Below are positions 1 to 5,735 of a stretch of DNA of 6,232 bases, piece after piece. This DNA is from JAQGMJ01 sp036271855 (GTDB lineage: Bacteria > Pseudomonadota > Gammaproteobacteria > Burkholderiales > JAEUOS01). The position numbers and the translations under genes are program-made. The stretch spans positions 1-6,232 of the forward strand of contig DATAZV010000251.1 of NCBI GenBank assembly GCA_036271855.1. The letters run 5' to 3'. Each line of letters begins with the position of its first letter. The stretch's first letter is position 1. The notes beneath the pieces were generated by a model. It was given only the letters and a program-made list of their open reading frames with translations. It was not told the DNA's origin and searched no databases.

Positions 1-925
1 CTTCGGTATCGGCCGGGTGCAGGGCGGCCTGGATCGCCGCCACTCCCGGCAAAGCGATCGGCGTCGGCGGCAGGCCCGTACGGGTATAGCTGTTATAGGG
101 GCCGTCGGCGAGCAAATCCTTCTTGCGCAGGTTGCCGTCGAAGTTCACGCCCATGCCGTAGATGATGGTCGGGTCGGTCTGCAGCAGCATGCCTTTTTTC
201 AGGCGGTTGATGAACACCCCGGCGATCAGCGGGCGTTCCTTGGTCTGGCCGGTTTCCTTTTCCACGATGGAAGCCATGATCAGCGCCTGGTACGGCGTCG
301 TATACGGCAGCCCGGGGGCACGCTTGTCCCACTCCCCGGCAATCCGTTTTTTCATCAGGCGATAGGAGCGGCGCAGGATGTCGGTGTCCTTGGCCCCTTT
401 GGCGAACAAAAAGGTGTCGGGGAAAAACAGGCCTTCGGGGTTCTGGTCACCGTTCGCCGCCACCCCGCCGCCGCCTTCAGCCTGGGCAATCTGCGTCAGC
501 AGCGCGGCATCGCTCACCCCTTGCGAGGCATGCGTCACCGCCTGATGGGCATCGAGCGCGGCGCGGAACTGGTGAAAGGTCCAGCCTTCGGGAATACGCA
601 CTTCCTGCATGCTGACATCGCCCAGGGTCAGCTGCTCGATCAGGCTCATCGGCGTGGTGCCGGGCTCGATTTCGTAGCTGCCGGCTTTGATTTGCGTATC
701 GCGCCCCGATATGCGGGCCAGGGCGATCAGCATTTCCGGCTGCACCGGGACCACCGAGGCGGCGATGCGGGCGGCGCCTCGCATTGAACTGCCGGAGGGA
801 ATGTTCAGGTCGACGCTGCCCGCTGTCATCGGTATCGGTCGCTGCGCATACCACCAGAGCGCGCCGGCGGTACCTATAGCAGCTAAAAAGGCCAGAAAAA
901 TCAGTGCTTTGAGAATTCGGAACAT
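1..925 (-). CDS. mltG: Endolytic murein transglycosylase MltG (YceG-like), C-terminus cut by window edge
   Basis: MltG cleaves nascent peptidoglycan glycan strands inside the chain and is thought to set where synthesis ends; it acts in the periplasm, anchored in the inner membrane. The reverse strand is open without a stop from the ATG at 923-925 to base 1, giving 308 codons; most family members have about 330-340, so only the last few dozen residues are missing. Residues 4-26 form one N-terminal membrane anchor (LKALIFLAFLAAIG). A LysM-like region follows, then the YceG catalytic domain. Family signatures seen are EGLFFPDTF (164-172), ASIVEKET (218-225, holding the catalytic glutamate), LQTDPT (248-253), YGMG (256-259) and GLPPTPIALPG (284-294). 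No Shine-Dalgarno sequence precedes the ATG; the only nearby upstream ATG is out of frame. In related bacteria tmk and holB often follow, which would lie beyond the left edge. The family call is near certain. Confidence 0.96.
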   Translation of the reverse strand, partial: MFRILKALIFLAFLAAIGTAGALWWYAQRPIPMTAGSVDLNIPSGSSMRGAARIAASVVPVQPEMLIALARISGRDTQIKAGSYEIEPGTTPMSLIEQLTLGDVSMQEVRIPEGWTFHQFRAALDAHQAVTHASQGVSDAALLTQIAQAEGGGGVAANGDQNPEGLFFPDTFLFAKGAKDTDILRRSYRLMKKRIAGEWDKRAPGLPYTTPYQALIMASIVEKETGQTKERPLIAGVFINRLKKGMLLQTDPTIIYGMGVNFDGNLRKKDLLADGPYNSYTRTGLPPTPIALPGVAAIQAALHPADTE

Positions 926-962
926 CTTGGGAATGCGGCCGTCGCCGGCATGGGCAGGTCGC

Positions 963-968
963 TATAAT
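963..968 (+). promoter_or_regulatory. Putative sigma-70 -10 box for ygfZ
   Basis: The bases read TATAAT, a perfect -10 hexamer in an otherwise GC-rich stretch, 23 bp before the ygfZ ATG. Transcription would begin near 975, leaving a short leader of about 17 nt. The bases 16-18 bp upstream do not resemble TTGACA, so an activator or a tolerant polymerase contact is implied if the promoter is real. Confidence 0.5.
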
Positions 969-969
969 A
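964..969 (-). promoter_or_regulatory. Putative -10 box for mltG
   Basis: On the reverse strand these bases read TATTAT, five of six matches to the sigma-70 -10 consensus, 38 bp before the mltG start. No convincing -35 box lies 16-18 bp further upstream, so this is a weak call. It overlaps almost fully the forward -10 box of ygfZ. Confidence 0.35.
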
Positions 970-991
970 ATGACTTGCTTCTGGATTGACC

Positions 992-1906
992 ATGAAAACT
1001 GCCGAACTATCCTCCCTTGCCCCCTTCGCCGCCGCCCTGCCCGACTGGGGCCTGGTTCACGCCGGCGGTGCGGACGCGCAAAGCTTTTTGCACGGTCAGT
1101 TCACCAATGACCTGCTCAATCTGGCACCGGATGCGGCGCAATGGAACGGCTATTGTTCCGCCAAGGGCCGCCTGTACGCCGCCTTTCTGGTCTGGCGCGA
1201 TGGCGCCGACGGCTTTTTCATGGCCGCCGACCGTGCCTTGCTGCCCGGGCTGGTCAAGCGCCTGCGCATGTTCGTGCTGCGCGCCAAGGTGGTGCTGGAG
1301 GATGTCTCCGATACATACCAGGTGCTCGGCCTGGCCGGCCAGGCTGGTCCCGCACCCCTGCAAGTTGCGCACGAGGGCCGCGCCGCTCTGATCGGCTTGC
1401 CGCCGGTTCAAGGATTCGCCCGCAGCCTTGCCGTCAGCGCCAAGGACGCACCGATCGCATCCGAACTCGCCGCGGGCAGCGCCGACGACTGGCAGCGCCT
1501 GATGATCCACGCCGGCGAAGTCTGGATCACCGCCGCGACCCAGGAGCAATTCGTCCCGCAAATGGTCAACCTGGACGCCATCGGCGCCATCAACTTCAAG
1601 AAGGGCTGCTACCCCGGGCAGGAAATCGTCGCCCGCGCCCATTACCGCGGCGCGGTGAAACGCCGGGCCTATCTCGCCCATGTCGAAGCGCCGGCCAAAG
1701 CCGGCGACGCGCTGTTCGCTTCCGATATGAACGGCCAGGAAAGCGGCCTGATCGCCAATGCCGCGCCCGCCCCCGGCGGCGGCAGCGACATGCTGGCGGT
1801 GATCCAGATCCAGAGCCACGCGCAAGGGCGGATCCACCTTGGCGCGGCCGACGGCCCGCTGCTGCAATTCGCCGAACTGCCCTACCCCATACCCGCCGCC
1901 GCTTGA
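992..1906 (+). CDS. ygfZ: YgfZ/GcvT folate-binding family protein
   Basis: YgfZ-family proteins are cytosolic, bind tetrahydrofolate through a fold shared with the glycine-cleavage T protein, and support assembly or repair of certain iron-sulfur enzymes such as MiaB. The 304-residue product carries the defining motif KGCYPGQE at 204-211, with the conserved cysteine at 206, and continues IVARAHYRG. An N-terminal HGQFTNDL (34-41) and YCSAKGR (54-60) also match the family. Length is near the usual 300-330. The ATG at 992 is chosen over an in-frame TTG at 986 because the protein start MKTAELSS is natural there and a weak TGGA (982-985) sits 6 nt before it. It heads a rightward cluster with the DUF4936 and NRDE genes, though a 107-bp gap follows. 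The tail after residue 295 is proline- and alanine-rich and probably not conserved. Confidence 0.95.
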   Translation: MKTAELSSLAPFAAALPDWGLVHAGGADAQSFLHGQFTNDLLNLAPDAAQWNGYCSAKGRLYAAFLVWRDGADGFFMAADRALLPGLVKRLRMFVLRAKVVLEDVSDTYQVLGLAGQAGPAPLQVAHEGRAALIGLPPVQGFARSLAVSAKDAPIASELAAGSADDWQRLMIHAGEVWITAATQEQFVPQMVNLDAIGAINFKKGCYPGQEIVARAHYRGAVKRRAYLAHVEAPAKAGDALFASDMNGQESGLIANAAPAPGGGSDMLAVIQIQSHAQGRIHLGAADGPLLQFAELPYPIPAAA

Positions 1907-1973
1907 GTCCGACCCCATAACAAATAACAAGCAACGAAAACCCAATAAAACAAACAGGGGGCGCCGCCGCTTG
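1894..1973 (+). repeat. 12-bp direct repeat bracketing an A/C-rich intergenic stretch
   Basis: CGCCGCCGCTTG occurs at 1894-1905, covering the last codons and most of the stop of ygfZ, and again at 1962-1973, 68 bp apart. Between them lies a strongly A-rich, T-poor stretch (about 1917-1950) unlike the surrounding sequence. The first copy is followed by GAGTCCGACCCC at 1905-1916. The repeat is itself a simple GCC-rich string, so chance in a GC-rich genome is possible. Confidence 0.45.
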
Positions 1974-2005
1974 CGCGTGCACGACGCCTGCATTACGCAC
2001 CGCCC

Positions 2006-2010
2006 GAGGA
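2006..2010 (+). promoter_or_regulatory. Ribosome binding site of the DUF4936 gene
   Basis: GAGGA ends 3 nt before the ATG at 2014, slightly closer than ideal. It supports ATG 2014 as the start. An ATG at 2010 is in another frame and would overlap this site. Confidence 0.6.
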
Positions 2011-2013
2011 TGC

Positions 2014-2310
2014 ATGAGCGACATCACCGACTACTACGTCTACTACAAGATTCCCGCCGACCAGGCCACGGACCTGATCCCGATCGCCATCGCCATGCAA
2101 TCCGACATCTATCGCCTCACCGGCGTGCGCGGGCGACTGAAAAAAAAGACCAGCGACGGCGCCACCTGGATGGAAATCTATGAAGGGGTGCACCAGCGCC
2201 TGCTGTTCGAGGCGACGCTGGCCGACTGCGTGGCGCGCTTCGGCATGGAAAAATTCCTGGCCGAGGGCGGTACCCGCAAGAGCGAGATCTTCCACGATCC
2301 GCTGGCCTGA
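2014..2310 (+). CDS. DUF4936 family protein, unknown function
   Basis: This 98-residue protein resembles the DUF4936 family of betaproteobacteria, whose function is not known. It has no signal peptide or membrane segment and should be cytosolic. Visible landmarks are DYYVYYKI near the N-terminus, LTGVRGRLKKK at about 35-45, the strand-like TWMEIYEGV at about 50-58, and the C-terminal KSEIFHDPLA. The alternation of strand, helix, strand, strand, helix suggests a small ferredoxin-like fold of the kind seen in dimeric alpha-beta barrel proteins; that is my inference from pattern only. It ends 12 bp before the NRDE gene, so the two are probably co-transcribed, and it follows ygfZ in the same direction. 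A run of eight adenines (2140-2147) encodes the KKK and could be a slippage site. Confidence 0.85.
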   Translation: MSDITDYYVYYKIPADQATDLIPIAIAMQSDIYRLTGVRGRLKKKTSDGATWMEIYEGVHQRLLFEATLADCVARFGMEKFLAEGGTRKSEIFHDPLA

Positions 2311-2322
2311 GAACTTGTTGTC

Positions 2323-3102
2323 ATGTGCCTGATCGCCTGCGCCTGGAAAGCCCATCCGCGCTATCGCCTGGTCGTCGCCGCCAATCGCGACGAACACCAT
2401 AGCCGCCCTACTGCCCCCGCCGTTTTCTGGGAGGACGCCTCGCAATTGTTCGCCGGGCGCGACCTGAAAGACCGCGGTACCTGGATGGGTGTCACGACCC
2501 AAGGACGATTCGCCGCGCTGACCAACTACCGCGACCCCACCGAGTTCAAAGCGGGCGCGCCGACGCGCGGCGCGCTGGTCTCCAACTTCCTGCGGGAAAG
2601 CACCCGGCCAATCGACTACGCCGAGAGCCTGGGCGCGATCCAGTACATGTACAACGGCTTCAACCTGCTGGTGGGCGACGCCGACGCCCTCTGGTACGTG
2701 GGAAACCGCGCCGGCGCGCCGCGCGAAGTACCGCCCGGCGTGCATGGCCTTTCCAACGCGCTGCTCGACACCCCCTGGCCCAAAGCGGTTGGCCTGGAAG
2801 GTGCGCTCGCCGCCGCGCTGGAATCCGCGCCCGACGCCACGGCGCTGACCGACACCCTATTCGCCGCCCTGGCCGAACGCTCCCCCGCCGCCGACACGCA
2901 ACTCCCCGACACCGGCATCGGCCTGACGCGCGAACGCGAACTATCGCCGCGCATGATCGTAGCTCCCCTCTACGGCACCCGCAGCGCCACGGTGCTGCTG
3001 ATCGATCAGGCCGGCAACATCGAATTCGCCGAGCGCAGCTTTGCCCCCGACGGCTCCGTGACCGGGGAAGTCAGGCGCGCGATTCCCGCCGCATCGAGTT
3101 AA
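2323..3102 (+). CDS. NRDE family protein (TANGO2-like)
   Basis: The protein (259 residues, typical for the family) opens with MCLIACAW and carries the name-giving NRDE at 21-24 within VVAANRDEHHSRP. Further family marks are GTWMGV (52-57), LTNYRDP (66-72), HGLSNALLDTPWPK (141-154) and YGTRSATVLLI (217-227). Cys2 would be exposed after removal of Met1 and has been proposed as an N-terminal nucleophile by analogy with Ntn hydrolases; no reaction is established. Eukaryotic TANGO2/HRG-9 relatives are implicated in heme trafficking. No signal peptide is seen, so the protein is probably cytosolic. It lies 12 bp after the DUF4936 gene with no strong ribosome site, which suggests translational coupling. 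Its last 32 bp overlap the end of the opposing racemase-family gene. Confidence 0.93.
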   Translation: MCLIACAWKAHPRYRLVVAANRDEHHSRPTAPAVFWEDASQLFAGRDLKDRGTWMGVTTQGRFAALTNYRDPTEFKAGAPTRGALVSNFLRESTRPIDYAESLGAIQYMYNGFNLLVGDADALWYVGNRAGAPREVPPGVHGLSNALLDTPWPKAVGLEGALAAALESAPDATALTDTLFAALAERSPAADTQLPDTGIGLTRERELSPRMIVAPLYGTRSATVLLIDQAGNIEFAERSFAPDGSVTGEVRRAIPAASS

Positions 3103-3748
3103 GCAGGGTCAGGATGTCGTAAACCGGCAGCCCGCTGGCTTCACGCAGCGCGGCGGCATAGGGCGGCATGTTGGTGCACTCCAGCACCAGCGCCGTGACC
3201 TCGGGATGCGCCAGCCGCAGACGCGCGCCGGCCTCCAGCACCTCGTCGCGCAATTTTCCGCTATCCATTTCAGGCAGATCACCAAGGATCGCCCGGGCGA
3301 ACTCACCGTCCTCGCGTACCCCGACAAGCGGTGTCGCCGGGTCCGCGCCCGCCCCATGCAAATGGTCCGCCGTCAGCGCCTGCGCCGCAATCGTGATAAT
3401 TCCCACTCGTTGTCCGGCCGGCAGCGCCGCCTGCAAGGGCGCTACCTGCAGCAGGCTGGAACTCGCCACCGGCACCGGCAGCGCTGCTTGCAATTCATGC
3501 TGGAACAGCGCCAAAAACCCGCAACTGGTGCTGATCGCCCCGCAGCCGTCGTCCACCAGTTCGCGCGCCGCGTCGATGAAGGGCTGTAACAGGCCCGCTG
3601 CGCGATCATTGACCACGCGCGCCGCCGAAGCGCCGTTCACGACGCGGTAACGCACCGGAAAATCGAAGCTGGCTGGGTTGCCGATGTCCCCCGGCACGCG
3701 CGGAAAGCGCGTCTCCAGCATCAGCACACCCAACGGCGGGGTAAACAT
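3071..3748 (-). CDS. Aspartate/glutamate racemase superfamily protein
   Basis: The product fits the two-cysteine, cofactor-independent Asp/Glu/hydantoin racemase superfamily, which moves a proton on a carbon next to a carboxylate using paired cysteine thiols. Both cysteine motifs are present: TSCGF (Cys76) and LECTNM (Cys191), counted from the ATG at 3746-3748. The N-terminal GVLMLETRFPRVPGDIGNP resembles a subgroup annotated only at family level, so the substrate cannot be named. With this start the length is 225 residues, usual for the superfamily. A GTG at 3776-3778 would add ten residues (MPAGARGRVL), but no Shine-Dalgarno precedes it and these residues look non-conserved; the choice is uncertain. 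The protein is soluble with no signal peptide. It is convergent with the NRDE gene and divergent from the VOC gene. Confidence 0.88.
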   Translation of the reverse strand: MFTPPLGVLMLETRFPRVPGDIGNPASFDFPVRYRVVNGASAARVVNDRAAGLLQPFIDAARELVDDGCGAISTSCGFLALFQHELQAALPVPVASSSLLQVAPLQAALPAGQRVGIITIAAQALTADHLHGAGADPATPLVGVREDGEFARAILGDLPEMDSGKLRDEVLEAGARLRLAHPEVTALVLECTNMPPYAAALREASGLPVYDILTLLNSMRRESRA

Positions 3749-3837
3749 CAACACCCGGCCCCGCGCACCGGCGGGCACGGCGCGTGAAAAGTTTGCAAGA
3801 TCAGGCGCGGGAGGGATTTTTCAAATTGCACAGCCGC

Positions 3838-3843
3838 GATAAT
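3838..3843 (+). promoter_or_regulatory. Putative -10 box directly before the VOC gene
   Basis: GATAAT matches five of six bases of the -10 consensus and ends 8 nt before the ATG at 3852. Transcription would then begin at or within one or two bases of the A of the start codon. The -35 region is poor: only T-rich sequence at about 3816-3823 at slightly short spacing. Confidence 0.4.
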
Positions 3844-3851
3844 ATCCCGTC

Positions 3852-4637
3852 ATGAACCGCATCGACCACATCGTCATCAACACCCGCGACCGCACCGACC
3901 AGGCCGTCGACTACTTCGAGCGCATGGGCTTCATCGTCGCCCCGCGCGGCCACCACACCCTGGGCTCGCTCAACCACACCGTGGTGTTCCAGCACGACTA
4001 TCTGGAGTTACTCGGTTACCCACCCGGCAAGCCGCCGGAAAAACGTCCCGAACTCAGCCAGCGTTCCGCCGGCCTGCTGGCCACCGTGCTCGACGCCGAC
4101 GACGCCGACCGCGTGCGCGCGCTGCTCCTGCAGCGCGGCCTGGCGCCGCGGCCGGTTTCCGATTTCTCGCGCCCGGTGGAACTCGACGGCAAGAGCGCCG
4201 ATGTCGCCTTTCGCGTCACCCGCCTGGAGCCTGATGCCGTGCCCGGTTCCTGGTTTTACTATTGTCAGCACCTCACCCCGGAACTGGTGTGGCGCGCCGA
4301 ATGGCAGGGCCATGCCAATGGCGTGACGGCGATGACCCGCCTGGCCATCGAGGTGGCCGACCCGGCGGCGGCTGCACCGATCTACCTGCGCGCCATGGCG
4401 GGCGCCGAAATCGCCGAAACCGGCGCCGGCCGCTGCGTGGTCCACCTGCCCAGCTTCGAGTTCACCCTGACTACCGGCACGCCTGGCATGCGCAAGCTGA
4501 CCTTCGGCACCATGTCGCTGGATCGCTGCATCGCCGCGCTCAAGCACGGCGGCATTGCCCGCGAGATCAACAACAAGGTCGTCACCGTCGACGCGCAAGC
4601 CGAGATCGGCTGTATTTTCGAGTTCGAAGCCGCGTGA
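3852..4637 (+). CDS. VOC family protein (glyoxalase-like domain)
   Basis: The 261-residue protein belongs to the vicinal oxygen chelate superfamily, probably the Glyoxalase_3-like group. Those enzymes use a metal held by His and Glu residues in paired beta-alpha-beta-beta-beta modules. The first module starts at once with IDHIVINT (His6), then a helix (AVDYFERMGF) and strands ending in HDYLELLGYP (His48, Glu52). The second module appears to start around residue 159 (VTAMTRLAIEV) and ends with IFEFEAA. Candidate metal ligands are His6 and Glu52, with His140 or His154 possible; assignment is by pattern. No substrate can be named. An in-frame TAA at 3840-3842 blocks any longer start, and no Shine-Dalgarno lies before ATG 3852, so translation may be leaderless. 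It is divergent from the racemase-family gene and 114 bp before dctP. Confidence 0.88.
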   Translation: MNRIDHIVINTRDRTDQAVDYFERMGFIVAPRGHHTLGSLNHTVVFQHDYLELLGYPPGKPPEKRPELSQRSAGLLATVLDADDADRVRALLLQRGLAPRPVSDFSRPVELDGKSADVAFRVTRLEPDAVPGSWFYYCQHLTPELVWRAEWQGHANGVTAMTRLAIEVADPAAAAPIYLRAMAGAEIAETGAGRCVVHLPSFEFTLTTGTPGMRKLTFGTMSLDRCIAALKHGGIAREINNKVVTVDAQAEIGCIFEFEAA

Positions 4638-4638
4638 T

Positions 4639-4658
4639 GCATGCGGCATGCTGTTTTT
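4639..4658 (+). terminator. Possible weak intrinsic terminator after the VOC gene
   Basis: GCATG (4639-4643) and CATGC (4647-4651) can pair around a 3-nt loop, followed by TGTTTTT. It starts 2 bp after the VOC stop codon, as a terminator would. The stem is only 5 bp with mixed A/T pairs, so it is weak. The same palindrome sits about 73-85 bp before the predicted sigma-54 start and could instead be an activator site. Confidence 0.4.
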
Positions 4659-4697
4659 GATACGCTGATGAAAACCGAGCGCAATTGCCTTGAGCCG

Positions 4698-4713
4698 TGG
4701 CACAATCGCTGCT
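4698..4713 (+). promoter_or_regulatory. Sigma-54 (-24/-12) promoter of the TRAP operon
   Basis: TGGCAC (4698-4703), five bases, then CTGCT (4709-4713) match the RpoN consensus TGGCAC-N5-TTGCW with one mismatch. The invariant GG (4699-4700) and GC (4711-4712) are exactly ten bases apart. Transcription would begin near 4724, giving a leader of about 28 nt that contains the GGAGA ribosome site of dctP. No good sigma-70 pair is seen in the same gap. Sigma-54 promoters need an enhancer-binding activator; for dicarboxylate TRAP systems in other proteobacteria this is a DctD-type regulator, not encoded in this window. Confidence 0.72.
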
Positions 4714-4741
4714 TAAGCTTGTCCTTATGAACCGCATCATT

Positions 4742-4746
4742 GGAGA
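4742..4746 (+). promoter_or_regulatory. Ribosome binding site of dctP
   Basis: GGAGA ends 5 nt before the ATG at 4752. It fixes that ATG as the start and rules out the in-frame TTG at 4740, which would overlap the site. Confidence 0.75.
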
Positions 4747-4751
4747 CCGCC

Positions 4752-5732
4752 ATGCGATTTGACCGCACCCTGCTCGCTGTCGCAGCCTTCGCCGCATTTG
4801 CGGTGGCCGGCGCCGCACAAGCCCAGACCACCTGGGACCTGCCCACCGCCTACCCAACGACCAACTTCCACACCGAAAATGTGCAGTTGTTCATCGACGA
4901 TATCGGCAAGGCCACCGGCGGCAAGCTGAAGATCAACCTGCATGCGAATGCCTCGCTGATCAAGGCGCCGGACATCAAGCGTGCGATTCGCGGCGGCCAG
5001 GTGCAGATCGGCGAAATCCTTCTCGCCAACTTCGCCAATGAAGACCCGGTGTATGAGCTTGACGGTGTGCCCTTCCTGGCCGCCAGCTATGCTGATTCGA
5101 TGAAGCTCTACAAGGCGCAAAAGACGGCACTGGACAAGCTTCTGGGTTCGCAGGGCATGAAACTCCTCTATACCGTGCCGTGGGGGCCGCAGGGCATCTA
5201 CTCCAAGCGCGAGATCAGCAGCGTGGCCGACATGAAGGGCCTGAAGTGGCGCGCCTACAGCCCGGCCACCAACAAGATCGCCGAGCTGGTCAACGCCACC
5301 CCCGTGACCATCCAGGCCGCCGAACTGTCGCAGGCGCTGGCCACCGGCGTGGTGGATTCGTACATGTCGTCATTGTCCACCGGCTTCGACACCAAGACCT
5401 TCGAAAGCGTGAAGAACTGGTACGACACCCAGGCCTGGCTGCCGAAAAACGCGGTGATCGTCAGTCAAAAGGCGTTCGATGCCCTCGACAAGCCGACCCA
5501 GGAGGCGGTGCTCAAGGCCGCCGCCGCCGCCGAGACGCGCGGCTGGAAAATGTCCCAGGACAAGAACCAGTGGTATGCCGAGCAGATGACCAAGAACGGC
5601 ATGAAGATCATCAAGCCGACGCCCAAGCTGTCGGCCGACATGAAGCAGGTCGGCTCCATCATGCTCGCCGACTGGCTCAAGCGTGCCGGCCCGGACGGCA
5701 AGGCAGTGGTCGACGCCTACCGCAAGATGTGA
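4752..5732 (+). CDS. dctP: TRAP transporter substrate-binding protein, DctP family
   Basis: DctP-type proteins capture carboxylate-bearing solutes in the periplasm and pass them to the DctQ-DctM membrane pair, which imports them with sodium. The 326-residue precursor, normal for the family, has a Sec signal peptide: MRFDR, a hydrophobic run of alanine-rich residues, then AQA before a likely cut near residue 24-25. The mature part shows the family layout: TAYPTTNFHTENVQLFIDDI, GKLKINLHANASL (57-69), IKRAIRGGQVQIGE (75-88), and MKGLKWRAYSPATNKI (161-176). Arg167 is at the position of the conserved arginine that pairs with the substrate carboxylate. ALATGVVDSYMSS (195-207) matches the usual AL..G.VDG segment, with Ser in place of Gly. 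Substrate is unknown; dicarboxylates are one option, but aromatic or other monocarboxylates are equally possible. dctQ starts 3 bp after the stop. Confidence 0.94.
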   Translation: MRFDRTLLAVAAFAAFAVAGAAQAQTTWDLPTAYPTTNFHTENVQLFIDDIGKATGGKLKINLHANASLIKAPDIKRAIRGGQVQIGEILLANFANEDPVYELDGVPFLAASYADSMKLYKAQKTALDKLLGSQGMKLLYTVPWGPQGIYSKREISSVADMKGLKWRAYSPATNKIAELVNATPVTIQAAELSQALATGVVDSYMSSLSTGFDTKTFESVKNWYDTQAWLPKNAVIVSQKAFDALDKPTQEAVLKAAAAAETRGWKMSQDKNQWYAEQMTKNGMKIIKPTPKLSADMKQVGSIMLADWLKRAGPDGKAVVDAYRKM

Positions 5733-5735
5733 CGC

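Noticed and set aside
17..787. Forward open frame of 256 codons at the left edge
   Set aside because: It is antisense to mltG, which has all its catalytic motifs on the reverse strand; the forward product is Arg/Gly/His-rich and resembles nothing.
986..991. TTG at 986 as ygfZ start, or TTGACC here as a -35 box
   Set aside because: The ATG two codons later is better placed after a weak TGGA; no -10 box follows TTGACC at proper spacing inside the gene.
1951..1990. GC-rich dyads (GGCGCC and nearby GCGC strings) as a terminator of ygfZ
   Set aside because: No clear long stem is formed and no T-tract follows.
1007..1993. Long reverse-strand open frame of 328 codons opposite ygfZ
   Set aside because: It mirrors the ygfZ codons, is low-complexity in Gly, Ala, Gln and His, and shows no family motif, while the forward frame has the full YgfZ signature.
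1993..2745. Reverse open frame of 250 codons across the DUF4936 and NRDE genes
   Set aside because: It spans two recognised forward genes and their junction, and its composition is typical of antisense GC-rich sequence.
3749..3778. GTG at 3776-3778 as the racemase-family start
   Set aside because: No ribosome site precedes it and the ten extra residues look unlike a family N-terminus. It remains possible, as the chosen ATG also lacks a good site.
3792..3832. TGCAA...TTGCA inverted repeat as an operator between the racemase-family and VOC genes
   Set aside because: The arms are only 5 bp with more than 25 bp between them, too weak to tell from chance.
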